64,000 bases of DNA from 66-474 sp035249175 (lineage in GTDB: Bacteria; Pseudomonadota; Gammaproteobacteria; Xanthomonadales; Rhodanobacteraceae). Positions within the stretch are counted from its first letter, which is position 1. Every line of letters starts with the position of its first letter. Of this stretch, positions 26,598 through 35,231 are shown in pieces. Position numbers and translations under genes: made by a program. The notes beneath the pieces are model-generated. The model was given only the letters and a program-made list of their open reading frames with translations. It searched no databases and was not told the origin of the DNA. The stretch lies in contig DATFGT010000013.1 of the NCBI GenBank assembly GCA_035249175.1, forward strand, positions 11,180 to 75,179, written 5' to 3'.

Positions 26598-27161
26598 TCA
26601 AGCCCGAATGATAGCGCCGCTCACGGCATCCGTGATCGGCGTGGGCTTGTCGAGACCGCCCAGCGGCGCATCCAGCACGCCGTCGGGCTCGTCACCGAAG
26701 ATCGTGCGGATATCGGCGGCGCTGCGCGCGGGTGGCTCACCGTGGCGATTGGCGCTGGTGGAAACAATGGGACCGCCGAAAGCTCGGCAGAGCGCGGCCG
26801 ACGGCATATGCGCGGTGACGCGCAAGGCAATCCCGGCGTGTCCGCCCGCCACCCATTCCGGCACGCGTGACGAGCGCGGAAAGATGAAGGTGTGCGCGCC
26901 CGGCCAGATTGCGGTGGCGCGCGCAAGCGCATCTTTCGGAGCATCACCGATCCAGCCACGAAGCTGATCGCAATCGGCCGCTATCAGCAGCACGCCCTGT
27001 TCTGACGGTCGCCGCTTCATAGCGAAGATGCGATCGAACGCGGCCCGGCTGTCCGGATCGCAACCCAACCCGTACACGCCTTCGGTGGGATACGCCAGCA
27101 CACCGCCTGCGCGCAGCAACGCGGCGGCGGCTTCGACTTCCTCGATGTTGAAAACGCGCAT
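26598..27161 (-). CDS. tsaC: L-threonylcarbamoyladenylate synthase
   Basis: Makes threonylcarbamoyl-AMP from threonine, bicarbonate and ATP, the first step toward the t6A37 modification of tRNAs. The 187 residues match the single-domain TsaC/YrdC form. Conserved parts are GGVLAYPTEGVYGLGCDP, FAMKRRPSEQGVLLI, WPGAHTFIF and STSANRHGEPPA. The ATG follows the topA stop by 3 bases, so it is co-transcribed with topA. Confidence 0.95.
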   Translation of the reverse strand: MRVFNIEEVEAAAALLRAGGVLAYPTEGVYGLGCDPDSRAAFDRIFAMKRRPSEQGVLLIAADCDQLRGWIGDAPKDALARATAIWPGAHTFIFPRSSRVPEWVAGGHAGIALRVTAHMPSAALCRAFGGPIVSTSANRHGEPPARSAADIRTIFGDEPDGVLDAPLGGLDKPTPITDAVSGAIIRA

Positions 27162-27164
27162 GGA

Positions 27165-29678
27165 TCAGACGTCGAACGGCGGCGTTTCCGTATCGGGCGG
27201 CACTGATGGCTTGCCACGCGCGGCCTTCTTCGCCGGAGTTTTCTTTGCGGCGGACTTCCTGCGCGCGGATTTCTTCGCGGCCGTCTTTTTCGCCGTGGCT
27301 TTTTTTGCGGTTCTTTTCGCAGGCGTCCGCTTCTCGACAGCATTTTTCTCCGCGGTTTTCTTCGCTGCAGCTTTCTTGAAGGCGCCGCGCCCGCGCCGCG
27401 CCGGCGCGGCCTCGATCAGCGCCTTGCATTCGTCGTGGGTGAGCGATTTGGGGTCGCGATCCTTCGGAATCTTCGCATTCTTTTCGCCATCGGTAATGTA
27501 GGGGCCATAGCGGCCATTCAGCACCTGGATGCCGTCGCCGAAATCATTGATCACGCGGTTGGCGATCAGCGCCTGTTTCTCGCGAATCAACTCGCGCGCG
27601 CGTTCCAGGGTGATGGTGTAGGCGCTCTCGTCGCCCTTGATCGACGCGTAGAAGCTGCCTTTTTTGACGAATGGACCGAAGCGCCCCATGCCGGCGGAAA
27701 TCTCCTCGCCATCCATGTCGTTGCCGAGGTGACGCGGCAGCTTGAAGAGTTCCAGCGCCTCTTCCAGCGCGATGGTGTGCATGCTCTGGCCGGGTAGCAG
27801 CGATGCGAATTTCAGTTTCTCGTCGGTGTCCTTGTCGCCCAGCGCCGCGTATGGCCCGTAGCGTCCAAGCCGCACCGACACCGGCTTGCCGGTCTTGGGG
27901 TCGTCACCCAGCAAGCGCGCGCCAGTGGCTTCGCTGCGATCGACCGATTCCATCTTGTCGTCGACCAGCGCCTTGAACGGCTTCCAGAAGCCGGCCATCA
28001 GCGGGCGCCATTCCTCTTCGCCGCGGCTGACCGCATCGAGCTCATCTTCCAACTTCGCCGTGAAGTCGTAATCGACGTACCGGGTGAAATGTGCGGTCAG
28101 GAACTTCGCCACCGCGCGACCGACATCGGTGGGCCTGAAGCGGCGCGAATCGAGGGTGACGTACTCGCGCGACAGCAGGGTCTGGATGATGCTGGCGTAG
28201 GTCGACGGACGGCCGATGCCGTATTCCTCCAGCGCCTTGACCAGACTGGCTTCGGAATAACGCGGCGGCGGTTCGGTGAAGTGCTGGTCGGTCGCGATGT
28301 CGGTAAGCGGCACCACCTCGCCTTTCGCCAGTGCGGGCAGCTTGCGCGCTTCCTCGTCTTCTTCCGATTTCGCATCGCGGCCTTCCTCGTACACCGCGAG
28401 GAAACCCGGATCGACCACGGTGGTACCGGTGGCGCGGAATGCGGAGTCACTGCCGCACGGGAATTCCACCGAAACCGTGTTGAGTGTCGCCGGTTTCATC
28501 TGGCAGGCGACTGCGCGCTTCCAGACCAGTTCGTACAGCTTCAACTGGTCGGGCGTGAGGAAAGCCGCGACGGATTTCGGCGTGCGCAACGCAGAAGTGG
28601 GACGGATCGCCTCGTGCGCTTCCTGCGCGTTCTTGGCCTTGGTCTTGTAGACCATCGCGTGCTCGGGCAACCCCTGCTTGCCGAACTCGCGCTCGATCGT
28701 CTGGCGCAATTCAGCCGTAGCCTCGCCCGAGAGGTGCGTTGAATCGGTACGCATGTAGGTAATCAGGCCGACGTTGCCCTCCCCGCCCAGCGACACGCCT
28801 TCGTACAGGCCCTGCGCGATGCGCATGGTCCGCGAGGTCGCCATGCCCAGCTTGCGCGCGGCTTCCTGTTGCAGCGTGGACGTGGTGAACGGCGCGGCCG
28901 GACGACGCTGGCGCTGCTTCGACTGGATGTCGCCGACGACAAGCTGACCGCCCGCGGCTTTCAGCAACGCGTCGCGCGCGGCACGGGCGTCTTTGGCGTT
29001 GGTGAGATCGAACTGCTCGAATTTCTTGCCGAGCAGTTTCACCAGCCGCGCAGTGAACTCGCCGTCCTTGTGCGCGAGCTTCGCCTCGACGGTCCAGTAT
29101 TCGCGCGGCACGAAGGCTTCGATCTCCTCCTCGCGCTCGACGATCATCCTGAGCGCCGGCGACTGCACGCGCCCGGCGGACAGCCCGCGCTGCACCTTGC
29201 GCCACAGCACCGGCGACAGGTTGAAGCCAACCAGGTAATCCAGCGCCCGACGCGCCTGCTGGGCGTCGACCAGATCGTGCGACAGCTGGCGTGGGTGCGC
29301 CACGGCTTCCTTGATCGCGCGCGGCGTGATTTCGCTGAACACCACGCGATGGGTTTCCTTGTCCTTCAGCAGGCCGCGCTGCTTCAGGATCTCGCTGATG
29401 TGCCAACTGATCGCTTCGCCCTCACGATCCAGGTCGGTTGCCAGATAAATCGACTCGGCGACCTTGGCCGCCTTGGCAATTTCGTCGACGTGCTTGACGT
29501 TCTTGTCGATCAGCGCGTAGTCCATCGCGAAGTCGTGGTCGGGATCGACCGCGCCTTCCTTCGGCCTGAGGTCGCGGACGTGACCGTACGACGCCAGCAC
29601 CTTGAAATCGGCGCCCAGGTATTTGTTGATCGTCTTGGCCTTGGCGGGCGACTCGACGATGAGGAGATTCTTGGCCAT
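27165..29678 (-). CDS. topA: DNA topoisomerase I with Lys/Ala-rich C-terminal tail
   Basis: Type IA topoisomerase of 837 residues that relaxes negative supercoils. The TOPRIM domain begins NLLIVESPAKAKTI and contains TDLDREGEAISWH; the active-site Tyr is in ITYMRTDSTHLS. The C-terminal repeats MGRFGPFVKKGSFYAS and NGRYGPYITDGEKNA are of the Cys-free type, so no zinc-ribbon Cys sets are present. Residues from about 770 on form a basic tail of AKK/KKTA repeats like histone H1 tails, ending in a short acidic PPDTETPPFDV. The ATG matches the family start exactly. Confidence 0.96.
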   Translation of the reverse strand: MAKNLLIVESPAKAKTINKYLGADFKVLASYGHVRDLRPKEGAVDPDHDFAMDYALIDKNVKHVDEIAKAAKVAESIYLATDLDREGEAISWHISEILKQRGLLKDKETHRVVFSEITPRAIKEAVAHPRQLSHDLVDAQQARRALDYLVGFNLSPVLWRKVQRGLSAGRVQSPALRMIVEREEEIEAFVPREYWTVEAKLAHKDGEFTARLVKLLGKKFEQFDLTNAKDARAARDALLKAAGGQLVVGDIQSKQRQRRPAAPFTTSTLQQEAARKLGMATSRTMRIAQGLYEGVSLGGEGNVGLITYMRTDSTHLSGEATAELRQTIEREFGKQGLPEHAMVYKTKAKNAQEAHEAIRPTSALRTPKSVAAFLTPDQLKLYELVWKRAVACQMKPATLNTVSVEFPCGSDSAFRATGTTVVDPGFLAVYEEGRDAKSEEDEEARKLPALAKGEVVPLTDIATDQHFTEPPPRYSEASLVKALEEYGIGRPSTYASIIQTLLSREYVTLDSRRFRPTDVGRAVAKFLTAHFTRYVDYDFTAKLEDELDAVSRGEEEWRPLMAGFWKPFKALVDDKMESVDRSEATGARLLGDDPKTGKPVSVRLGRYGPYAALGDKDTDEKLKFASLLPGQSMHTIALEEALELFKLPRHLGNDMDGEEISAGMGRFGPFVKKGSFYASIKGDESAYTITLERARELIREKQALIANRVINDFGDGIQVLNGRYGPYITDGEKNAKIPKDRDPKSLTHDECKALIEAAPARRGRGAFKKAAAKKTAEKNAVEKRTPAKRTAKKATAKKTAAKKSARRKSAAKKTPAKKAARGKPSVPPDTETPPFDV

Positions 29679-29697
29679 GTCTCGACAGAAATTCACG

Positions 29698-29725
29698 GGC
29701 GGCCGGGCCGCCCCCTATATATAGT
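29698..29725 (-). promoter_or_regulatory. Probable topA promoter core with GC palindrome
   Basis: Reading leftward, an AT box CTATATATAG (29716-29725) is followed by the palindrome GGGCGGCCgGGCCGCCC (about 29698-29714), about 20 bases before the ATG. A GC-rich stretch straight after a -10 box is typical of supercoiling-sensitive promoters, which would suit topA autoregulation. The -35 is not clear. Confidence 0.45.
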
Positions 29726-29749
29726 GAACGCATGCGCAGGGTGGGCGTG

Positions 29750-30892
29750 TCAAGCGTGACCGGCCGCAAGCCGCTGCCAGCGGCCGTTCACGGCCGGTGC
29801 CACCACGCCTTCCAGTTCCAGCAACAGCAGCATCGAAGACAGCGCGGCCGGGGCAAGACCGGTGCGGTCCACCAGCTCGTCCAGCGAGGCCGGTTCGTCG
29901 CCGAGGCCGACCAGAAGTGAAGCGTAATCAGGATCTTGCACCCTGGCTGGGAAACCTTGATCCGGTGCCGCTTCGGTGGCCTCCAGCCGCGCCCGCAGCC
30001 CGGCGCCCTGTGCCAGCGCGGCCGGCCCGAGCGCCTCGATCACCTCGACGGCGGTCTCGACCAGCCGGGCGCCGTCCCGGATCAATCGATGGCAGCCCTT
30101 GGCCAGCGGATTGTGGATGGAACCCGGCAACGCGAACACTTCGCGGCCTGCTTCCGCTGCCAGACGCGCCGTGATCAACGAGCCTGACTGCAATCCCGCC
30201 TCGACCACCAGCGTACCCAGCGCCAGCCCGGCAATCAGCCGGTTGCGGCGCGGAAAATGATCCGGCCGGGCTTCGGTGCCGGGCGGAAATTCGCTGACGA
30301 TGGCGCCATGCTGCTCGATCCTGGCGGCCAGGTCGCGATGCTTTCGCGGATAAACGAGATCCGGACCGGTACCCACCACCGCCACGGTCATTCCGCCTGC
30401 CTCCAGCGCCGCAGCATGTGCTGCGCCATCGATTCCGTCGGCCATGCCGCTTGTAACCGTCAAGCCCGCGCGTCCCAAAGTCCGCGCAAAGTCGCGCGCA
30501 TTGGCCAGCCCCTGCGCGCTGGCGCTGCGCGCGCCCACGATGGCCACTTGCGGCGCCAGCAGGGCTGCAGCGTCACCCGCGACGAACAAGGCGGCGGCCG
30601 GCGAGGGGATGGTTTCAAGCTGCGGCGGGAAATCCTCTTCATCGCAGCGAAGCAGGCGGTGTCCCGGCTGCGCCAGCCATGCGAGATCGGCTTCGAGGCG
30701 TGCGGCATCCGGCCGCTCGATCCAGTTCAGCGCAACCTGATCCAGAGCCGCGGCATGGCGCAGCCTGCGGATGTCGCGGCAAATCACGCGTGCCGAGCCC
30801 GCTTGCTGCAGCAATGACCGAACGCCAGCCCCACCCAGACCGGGCGCGCGCAACAAGGTCAGCCATGCCAGCAGTTCGTCGTCGTCATCCAT
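29750..30892 (-). CDS. dprA: DNA processing protein DprA
   Basis: Loads RecA on incoming single-stranded DNA during natural transformation. The 380-residue protein has an N-terminal SAM-like helical region, then the Rossmann core with FVAGDAAALLAPQVAIVGARSAS-type signatures: GARSAS, TSGMADGIDGAAHAAALEAGG, GTGPDLVYPRKHRDL, SEFPPGT, RRNRLIAGLA and VFALPGSIHNPLAKGCHRLIRDGA. A C-terminal winged helix (about 310-375) completes it. It lies upstream of topA with 71 bases between; many gammaproteobacteria have smg (DUF494) there. Confidence 0.96.
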   Translation of the reverse strand: MDDDDELLAWLTLLRAPGLGGAGVRSLLQQAGSARVICRDIRRLRHAAALDQVALNWIERPDAARLEADLAWLAQPGHRLLRCDEEDFPPQLETIPSPAAALFVAGDAAALLAPQVAIVGARSASAQGLANARDFARTLGRAGLTVTSGMADGIDGAAHAAALEAGGMTVAVVGTGPDLVYPRKHRDLAARIEQHGAIVSEFPPGTEARPDHFPRRNRLIAGLALGTLVVEAGLQSGSLITARLAAEAGREVFALPGSIHNPLAKGCHRLIRDGARLVETAVEVIEALGPAALAQGAGLRARLEATEAAPDQGFPARVQDPDYASLLVGLGDEPASLDELVDRTGLAPAALSSMLLLLELEGVVAPAVNGRWQRLAAGHA

Positions 30893-30913
30893 ACGGCAAG
30901 TGTACGGGCCATC

Positions 30914-30945
30914 AAACGAAAACGGCGCGGACCAGGCCGCGCCGT
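30914..30945 (-). terminator. Intrinsic terminator after the LysM gene
   Basis: Stem ACGGCGCGG / CCGCGCCGT (30922-30945) with a six-base loop, followed on the minus strand by TTTTCGTTT. It separates the LysM gene from dprA. Confidence 0.8.
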
Positions 30946-30972
30946 CGTGTAGGGAATTTCCTCGTTGTGCCG

Positions 30973-32091
30973 CTATTGCGGTGCCTGCACCGTGTCGCGC
31001 ACCTTCACCGGCCGGATGCCGTCCATCACCAACCCGTAACTGATGTGCGCAAAGGTGCGGAACACCATCACGTGGCCCACGAACTCGCTGGGCAGCTTGA
31101 CCTTGGGCCCGAACGCGCGCCGATCGTTGTGCCCGACCACCAGGTCGGTGACCGTATCGCCCGGCTGATAGATCGCAAAGGTGGTGCCATTGTCCACGCC
31201 GTCGTCACTGCCGACGTTCAGCGCCACCACGTCCATCGGCCCCTGCACCGAAATGCCGTCGTAGCCGTTTGACAAGGCCATGATGTAAGCATCGGCGGGC
31301 GCATTGCGCGGCGGATGCGGATAGTACGTGTAGTCGTAAGGCGTGTCGTTGACCGGCATCAGGCGATCACCGGCGCGGATTTCCATACTGGCATTGGTAA
31401 GTAGAAGCGTCGCGGGATCGCCATTTTTCAATACCTGCGCCGTGCCGATCACGCGCACTTCGGTGCCGATTTCATTGCCGCGGCCGGAGTGGCCATCGTT
31501 GCGGAAATCCTCCTGCCACGGTCCAGGCGCCAGATCCACATTGCTGTTGACCAGGTGCGCGACGTCGTCCGCCCTTCCACCATCATTGAACTGGCGAAAC
31601 ACGTGGGTGGGGCGCACGACCGCGAAACGCTGGCCCACGGTCGCCGCCGACAGCTTGCGCACGTACAGGTTCATGCCTTCGGTGGCGCGCGGTTCGTTTT
31701 CCTCGACCGCCACCACGTACGGCGCCTGCTTCAACTCGGCCGCCGTGAGCACCCGGAAATCCTTGAGGAACGGCTCGATCGCGGACAGCGGCACGGTCGG
31801 AATGGGACTGGCTTCGACCGTGGCGCGCTTGGCCACGCGCAGGCCATTCACGTCCAGATCCAGCACGTCGCCCGGATAAATCCGGTGCGGGTTGTAGACC
31901 TGCTGGTTGACATCCCAGATTTCCGGCCACAGCCACGGCTTCTGGAGGAAACGCGCGGAGATGCCCCACAGGGTGTCGCCCTTCTTCACCACGTAGGTGT
32001 GCGGGTGATCGGCGCGCAATTCGGCGCCGGCTGCATAGGCGGCGAACGTGATCAGCAGGCCCGCGATGAGCGCAAGCAGTTTCTTAACCAT
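30973..32091 (-). CDS. LysM-domain secreted protein
   Basis: A 372-residue exported protein with a signal peptide of about 21 residues. An N-terminal LysM domain (about 32-82) contains YVVKKGDTLWGISARFL and NPHRIYPGDVLDL and should bind peptidoglycan. The remaining 290 residues have no catalytic motif I can name. The family commonly sits directly before dprA in gammaproteobacteria, as it does here, facing def. A terminator downstream makes it a single-gene unit. The exact function is unknown. Confidence 0.9.
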   Translation of the reverse strand: MVKKLLALIAGLLITFAAYAAGAELRADHPHTYVVKKGDTLWGISARFLQKPWLWPEIWDVNQQVYNPHRIYPGDVLDLDVNGLRVAKRATVEASPIPTVPLSAIEPFLKDFRVLTAAELKQAPYVVAVEENEPRATEGMNLYVRKLSAATVGQRFAVVRPTHVFRQFNDGGRADDVAHLVNSNVDLAPGPWQEDFRNDGHSGRGNEIGTEVRVIGTAQVLKNGDPATLLLTNASMEIRAGDRLMPVNDTPYDYTYYPHPPRNAPADAYIMALSNGYDGISVQGPMDVVALNVGSDDGVDNGTTFAIYQPGDTVTDLVVGHNDRRAFGPKVKLPSEFVGHVMVFRTFAHISYGLVMDGIRPVKVRDTVQAPQ

Positions 32092-32290
32092 GAGCGGCAA
32101 TCCCCCGATCCCCCACAAGTTTCGGCCGAGTGTACCCGAATGGCGGGCGGCGGCAAGCACAAATTTCACATTTGGTGATGCACTGATCACTCGGGCCTGC
32201 ATCGCGGTCCTGCTAGGCTATCGCGGGCGTGAAAATGACCCGGGGCGGCCCCATTTCCTGTCTACAGAACCCTGAATCGGCGCTTGAGGC

Positions 32291-32794
32291 ATGGCCAAAC
32301 TCGACATCCTGGAATTCCCCGATCCGCGCCTGAGACTGGTCGCGCAACCCGTGGAAAGTTTCGACACCGGCCTGAAGCGGCTTGCCGACGACATGCTGGC
32401 GACGATGTACGACGCGCCCGGCATCGGTCTGGCCGCGACCCAAGTCGACGTCCAGAAGCGCCTGCTGGTGCTGGACGTTTCCGAAACGCACGACGACCCG
32501 CGGGTATTCATCAATCCCGTAATCCTGGAGAGCCGTGGCACCGAAGTGTGCCAGGAAGGCTGCCTGTCGTTTCCGGGCGTGTACGCCGACGTCGAGCGCA
32601 AGGACTGGGTTCGCGTGAAGGCGCAGGACGTGACCGGCAAGACGTTCGAACTCGAAACCGACGGCCTGCTGGCGGTGTGCATCCAGCACGAAATGGATCA
32701 TTTGGTCGGCAAGGTCTTCGTCGATTACCTGTCGCCGCTGAAACGCTCGCTGTTGCTGCGCAAGCTGGAGAAGCAGCGGCGCCACGCGGGCTGA
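32291..32794 (+). CDS. def: Peptide deformylase
   Basis: Removes the N-formyl group from new proteins; a cytoplasmic metal-dependent hydrolase. The 167 residues are family length. All three motifs are present: GIGLAATQV, EGCLSFPG and the metal site QHEMDH. It is the first gene of the def-fmt-rsmB operon, with only 7 bases between its stop and the fmt start. Confidence 0.97.
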   Translation: MAKLDILEFPDPRLRLVAQPVESFDTGLKRLADDMLATMYDAPGIGLAATQVDVQKRLLVLDVSETHDDPRVFINPVILESRGTEVCQEGCLSFPGVYADVERKDWVRVKAQDVTGKTFELETDGLLAVCIQHEMDHLVGKVFVDYLSPLKRSLLLRKLEKQRRHAG

Positions 32795-32801
32795 ACGGCC
32801 C

Positions 32802-33737
32802 GTGCAGCGGCCGAAACTGGTCTTCGCCGGCACGCCGGATTTCGCGGTGCCGGGACTGCGCGCGTGCATCGAAGCGGGCGACGTCGTCGCGGTCTACACG
32901 CAACCCGATCGCCCGGCCGGGCGCGGCCGAAAGCTGACGCCCAGCCCGGTCAAGCACGCTGCTGTGGCCGCGGGCATTCCGGTCGAGCAACCGGAATCAT
33001 TGAAGTCACCGGCTGCACAACAGCGTCTTCGCGACTGCGCACCCGACCTGATGGTGGTGATCGCGTACGGCCTGATCCTGCCGCGCAAGGTGCTGGCGAT
33101 TCCGCGGCTCGGCTGCTGGAACGTGCACGCGTCGCTGCTGCCTCGCTGGCGCGGGGCCGCGCCGATCCAGCACGCCATTCTCGCGGGCGATGCCGAAACC
33201 GGTGTGTGCCTGATGCAGATGGACGCGGGACTGGATACCGGCCCGGTGTTGCTGTCGGCATCGGTTCCCATCGGCCCCGACGACACCGGCGGCACCCTGC
33301 ACGATCGGCTCGCGAAAATCGGGGCGCGCATCTTGGGTGAAGGTCTGCGACGCGTGGCGGCTGGCGAAGAACTGTCGGCGAAATCGCAATCTGAAGCCGG
33401 CACGACCTACGCGCACAAGCTCGACAAGGCCGGGGCAAGGCTGGATTTCTCGCGTCCCGCCACCGAGCTCGAACGCCAGGTGCGCGCGTTCGATCCGTGG
33501 CCGGTCGCGGAAGCGGAAATTGCGGGCGAGCGCGTGCGGGTATGGAAAGCCCGGGTATTGAATGCTGGGTTATGTGGTTCGGGACCACCCGGCGAAATCA
33601 TCGGCGCGTCCCGGCACGGCATCGACGTCGCCTGCGGCGAAGGCGTGCTGCGCATCCTCAAACTGCAACGCCCCGGCGGTAGGGTGATCGATGCCGCGGA
33701 TTATCTGAACGCCCGCGCCGAGCTGCGCACGGCATGA
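32802..33737 (+). CDS. fmt: Methionyl-tRNA formyltransferase
   Basis: Formylates initiator Met-tRNA with 10-formyl-tetrahydrofolate. The 311 residues are family length. The catalytic domain has FAGTPDFAVPGL, QPDRPAGRGRKL, SLLPRWRGAAPIQHAI and MDAGLDTGPVL; the C-terminal OB-like domain follows. The start is GTG. The end overlaps the rsmB start by 4 bases (ATGA), so they are translationally coupled. Confidence 0.97.
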   Translation: MQRPKLVFAGTPDFAVPGLRACIEAGDVVAVYTQPDRPAGRGRKLTPSPVKHAAVAAGIPVEQPESLKSPAAQQRLRDCAPDLMVVIAYGLILPRKVLAIPRLGCWNVHASLLPRWRGAAPIQHAILAGDAETGVCLMQMDAGLDTGPVLLSASVPIGPDDTGGTLHDRLAKIGARILGEGLRRVAAGEELSAKSQSEAGTTYAHKLDKAGARLDFSRPATELERQVRAFDPWPVAEAEIAGERVRVWKARVLNAGLCGSGPPGEIIGASRHGIDVACGEGVLRILKLQRPGGRVIDAADYLNARAELRTA

Positions 33738-35029
33738 CCGATACCCGCGCGCTCGCGGCCGAAGTGCTGGCGGACGTCGCGCTGCGGGGCACGTCGTTGC
33801 GCGAGCGCCTGCAGCCGGCGCAATCGAAGCTGGTCGATGCGCGCGACCGCGCATTCCTGACCGCACTGTGCAACGAAGGCGCGCGCTGGTGGCTGCGCTT
33901 CGACAAAGCGTTGGATGGGCTGTTGCAACAGCCGCTGCGCAAGCGCGAACCCGCGCTGCACGCCTTGCTGGTGCTCGGCCTGGTGCAACTCGAAATCCTG
34001 CACTTGCCGCCGCATGCGGCGGTGGCGGCCACCGTGGAAGCCACGCGCGCGCTGCAGCGTGGCGGCTTCGCGAAACTCGCCAACGCGGTGCTGCGGCGCT
34101 GGTTGCGCGAGCGCGACGGTTTGAATACAAAACTCGATCGAGATCTGGCGACGTACTTCGCGCACCCACGCTGGCTGGTCGAGGCGCTGGCGCGCGATTG
34201 GCCGGAACACGCCGACGACATTCTCACCGGCAACAACCAGCCTTCGCCGCCGATGCTGCGCGTCAACGCGCGGCGCGCAACGCGCGACGCGATGGTGCTG
34301 GATCTCGCCGAAGCCGGCATCCGCGCCCAGCCGCACCCGTGGCTGCGCGACGCCTTGCGAATCGATGCGCATGCAGACCTCGCGCGTCTGCCGGGTTTTA
34401 CAAAAGGGCATTTCTCCGTGCAGGATGGTGCCGCGCAGTGCGCGGCCGATCTCATGGATCTGCATGACGGCCTGCGCGTGCTGGATGCCTGTGCCGCGCC
34501 GGGCGGCAAGGCCTGTCACATGCTTGAACGCGCCGACCTGCAACTTGCGGCGCTGGAACGCGATCCGCACCGGGCAGCTTCGATTCGCACGAACTTCGAA
34601 CGACTCGGTTTGCGCGGCAACGTGCAAACGGGCGATGCGGGCGATCCGGCGACGTTGTGGGATGGCAAGCCGTTCGACCGCATCCTGCTGGACGCGCCCT
34701 GCTCGGCCACCGGCGTGATCCGCCGGCATCCCGACATCAAGCTGCACCGACGTGCGAGCGACATCCCGCAACTCGCGCATGCACAGGCGCACCTGCTGGA
34801 CGCGTCGTGGCCGCTGCTGGCGCGGCAGGGACGGCTCGTGTATGCGACGTGTTCGGTGCTGCGCGAGGAAGACGAGCGTGTCGTCGCCCGCTTCCTCGAT
34901 GCACACCCGGATGCGCGGCCCGAGCCGTGCGATTTGCCGGTCGGCCGCACGGCCGGCGCGGGGTGGCAGATCCTGCCAGGTGAAGGCGGGCTCGACGGCA
35001 TGTATTACGCGGTGATCGCAAAGACATGA
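33734..35029 (+). CDS. rsmB: 16S rRNA (cytosine967-C5)-methyltransferase
   Basis: Methylates C967 of 16S rRNA using S-adenosylmethionine. The 431 residues comprise an N-terminal NusB-like RNA-binding domain (about 1-140) and a C-terminal methyltransferase fold. DACAAPGGKACHML binds the cofactor, and the two Cys motifs of the m5C family are LLDAPCSATGVIRRHPDIK and YATCSVLREEDE. It is the last gene of the def-fmt-rsmB operon. Confidence 0.97.
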   Translation: MTDTRALAAEVLADVALRGTSLRERLQPAQSKLVDARDRAFLTALCNEGARWWLRFDKALDGLLQQPLRKREPALHALLVLGLVQLEILHLPPHAAVAATVEATRALQRGGFAKLANAVLRRWLRERDGLNTKLDRDLATYFAHPRWLVEALARDWPEHADDILTGNNQPSPPMLRVNARRATRDAMVLDLAEAGIRAQPHPWLRDALRIDAHADLARLPGFTKGHFSVQDGAAQCAADLMDLHDGLRVLDACAAPGGKACHMLERADLQLAALERDPHRAASIRTNFERLGLRGNVQTGDAGDPATLWDGKPFDRILLDAPCSATGVIRRHPDIKLHRRASDIPQLAHAQAHLLDASWPLLARQGRLVYATCSVLREEDERVVARFLDAHPDARPEPCDLPVGRTAGAGWQILPGEGGLDGMYYAVIAKT

Positions 35030-35040
35030 AGACATGTTCC

Positions 35041-35178
35041 TGCGATCGTCCCTGATCGCCGTACCATTCCGGTCCGCTGCTAGGCCCAGCTCATCGGACG
35101 TGCGAAGATCAGAACAGCCAAGGCCGCCATCCATGGCCAAAAACTCCGTGCCCTGATTTCACAATAGCCGCTTCGAAT
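35041..35178 (+). repeat. Family A paired-hairpin intergenic repeat, copy 4 (forward, degenerate)
   Basis: The outer hairpin GCGATC-gtccct-GATCGC is at 35042-35059. The inner region is AGAACAGCC...GCCATCCATGGCC with extra bases after it, and the element ends CCCTGATTTCACAATAGCCGC. It is the most diverged copy in the window. Confidence 0.65.
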
Positions 35179-35199
35179 CGGTCGCTGGCGGATCACACG

Positions 35200-35205
35200 T
35201 ACAAT
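35200..35205 (+). promoter_or_regulatory. Possible -10 element of the first glycan-locus gene
   Basis: TACAAT lies just after the family A repeat and about 20-30 bases before the start of the ArnT-like gene, which has no clear ribosome site. If used, the leader would be very short. Confidence 0.35.
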
Positions 35206-35231
35206 CGCGGCAACTTCGCGCCGTGACGACC

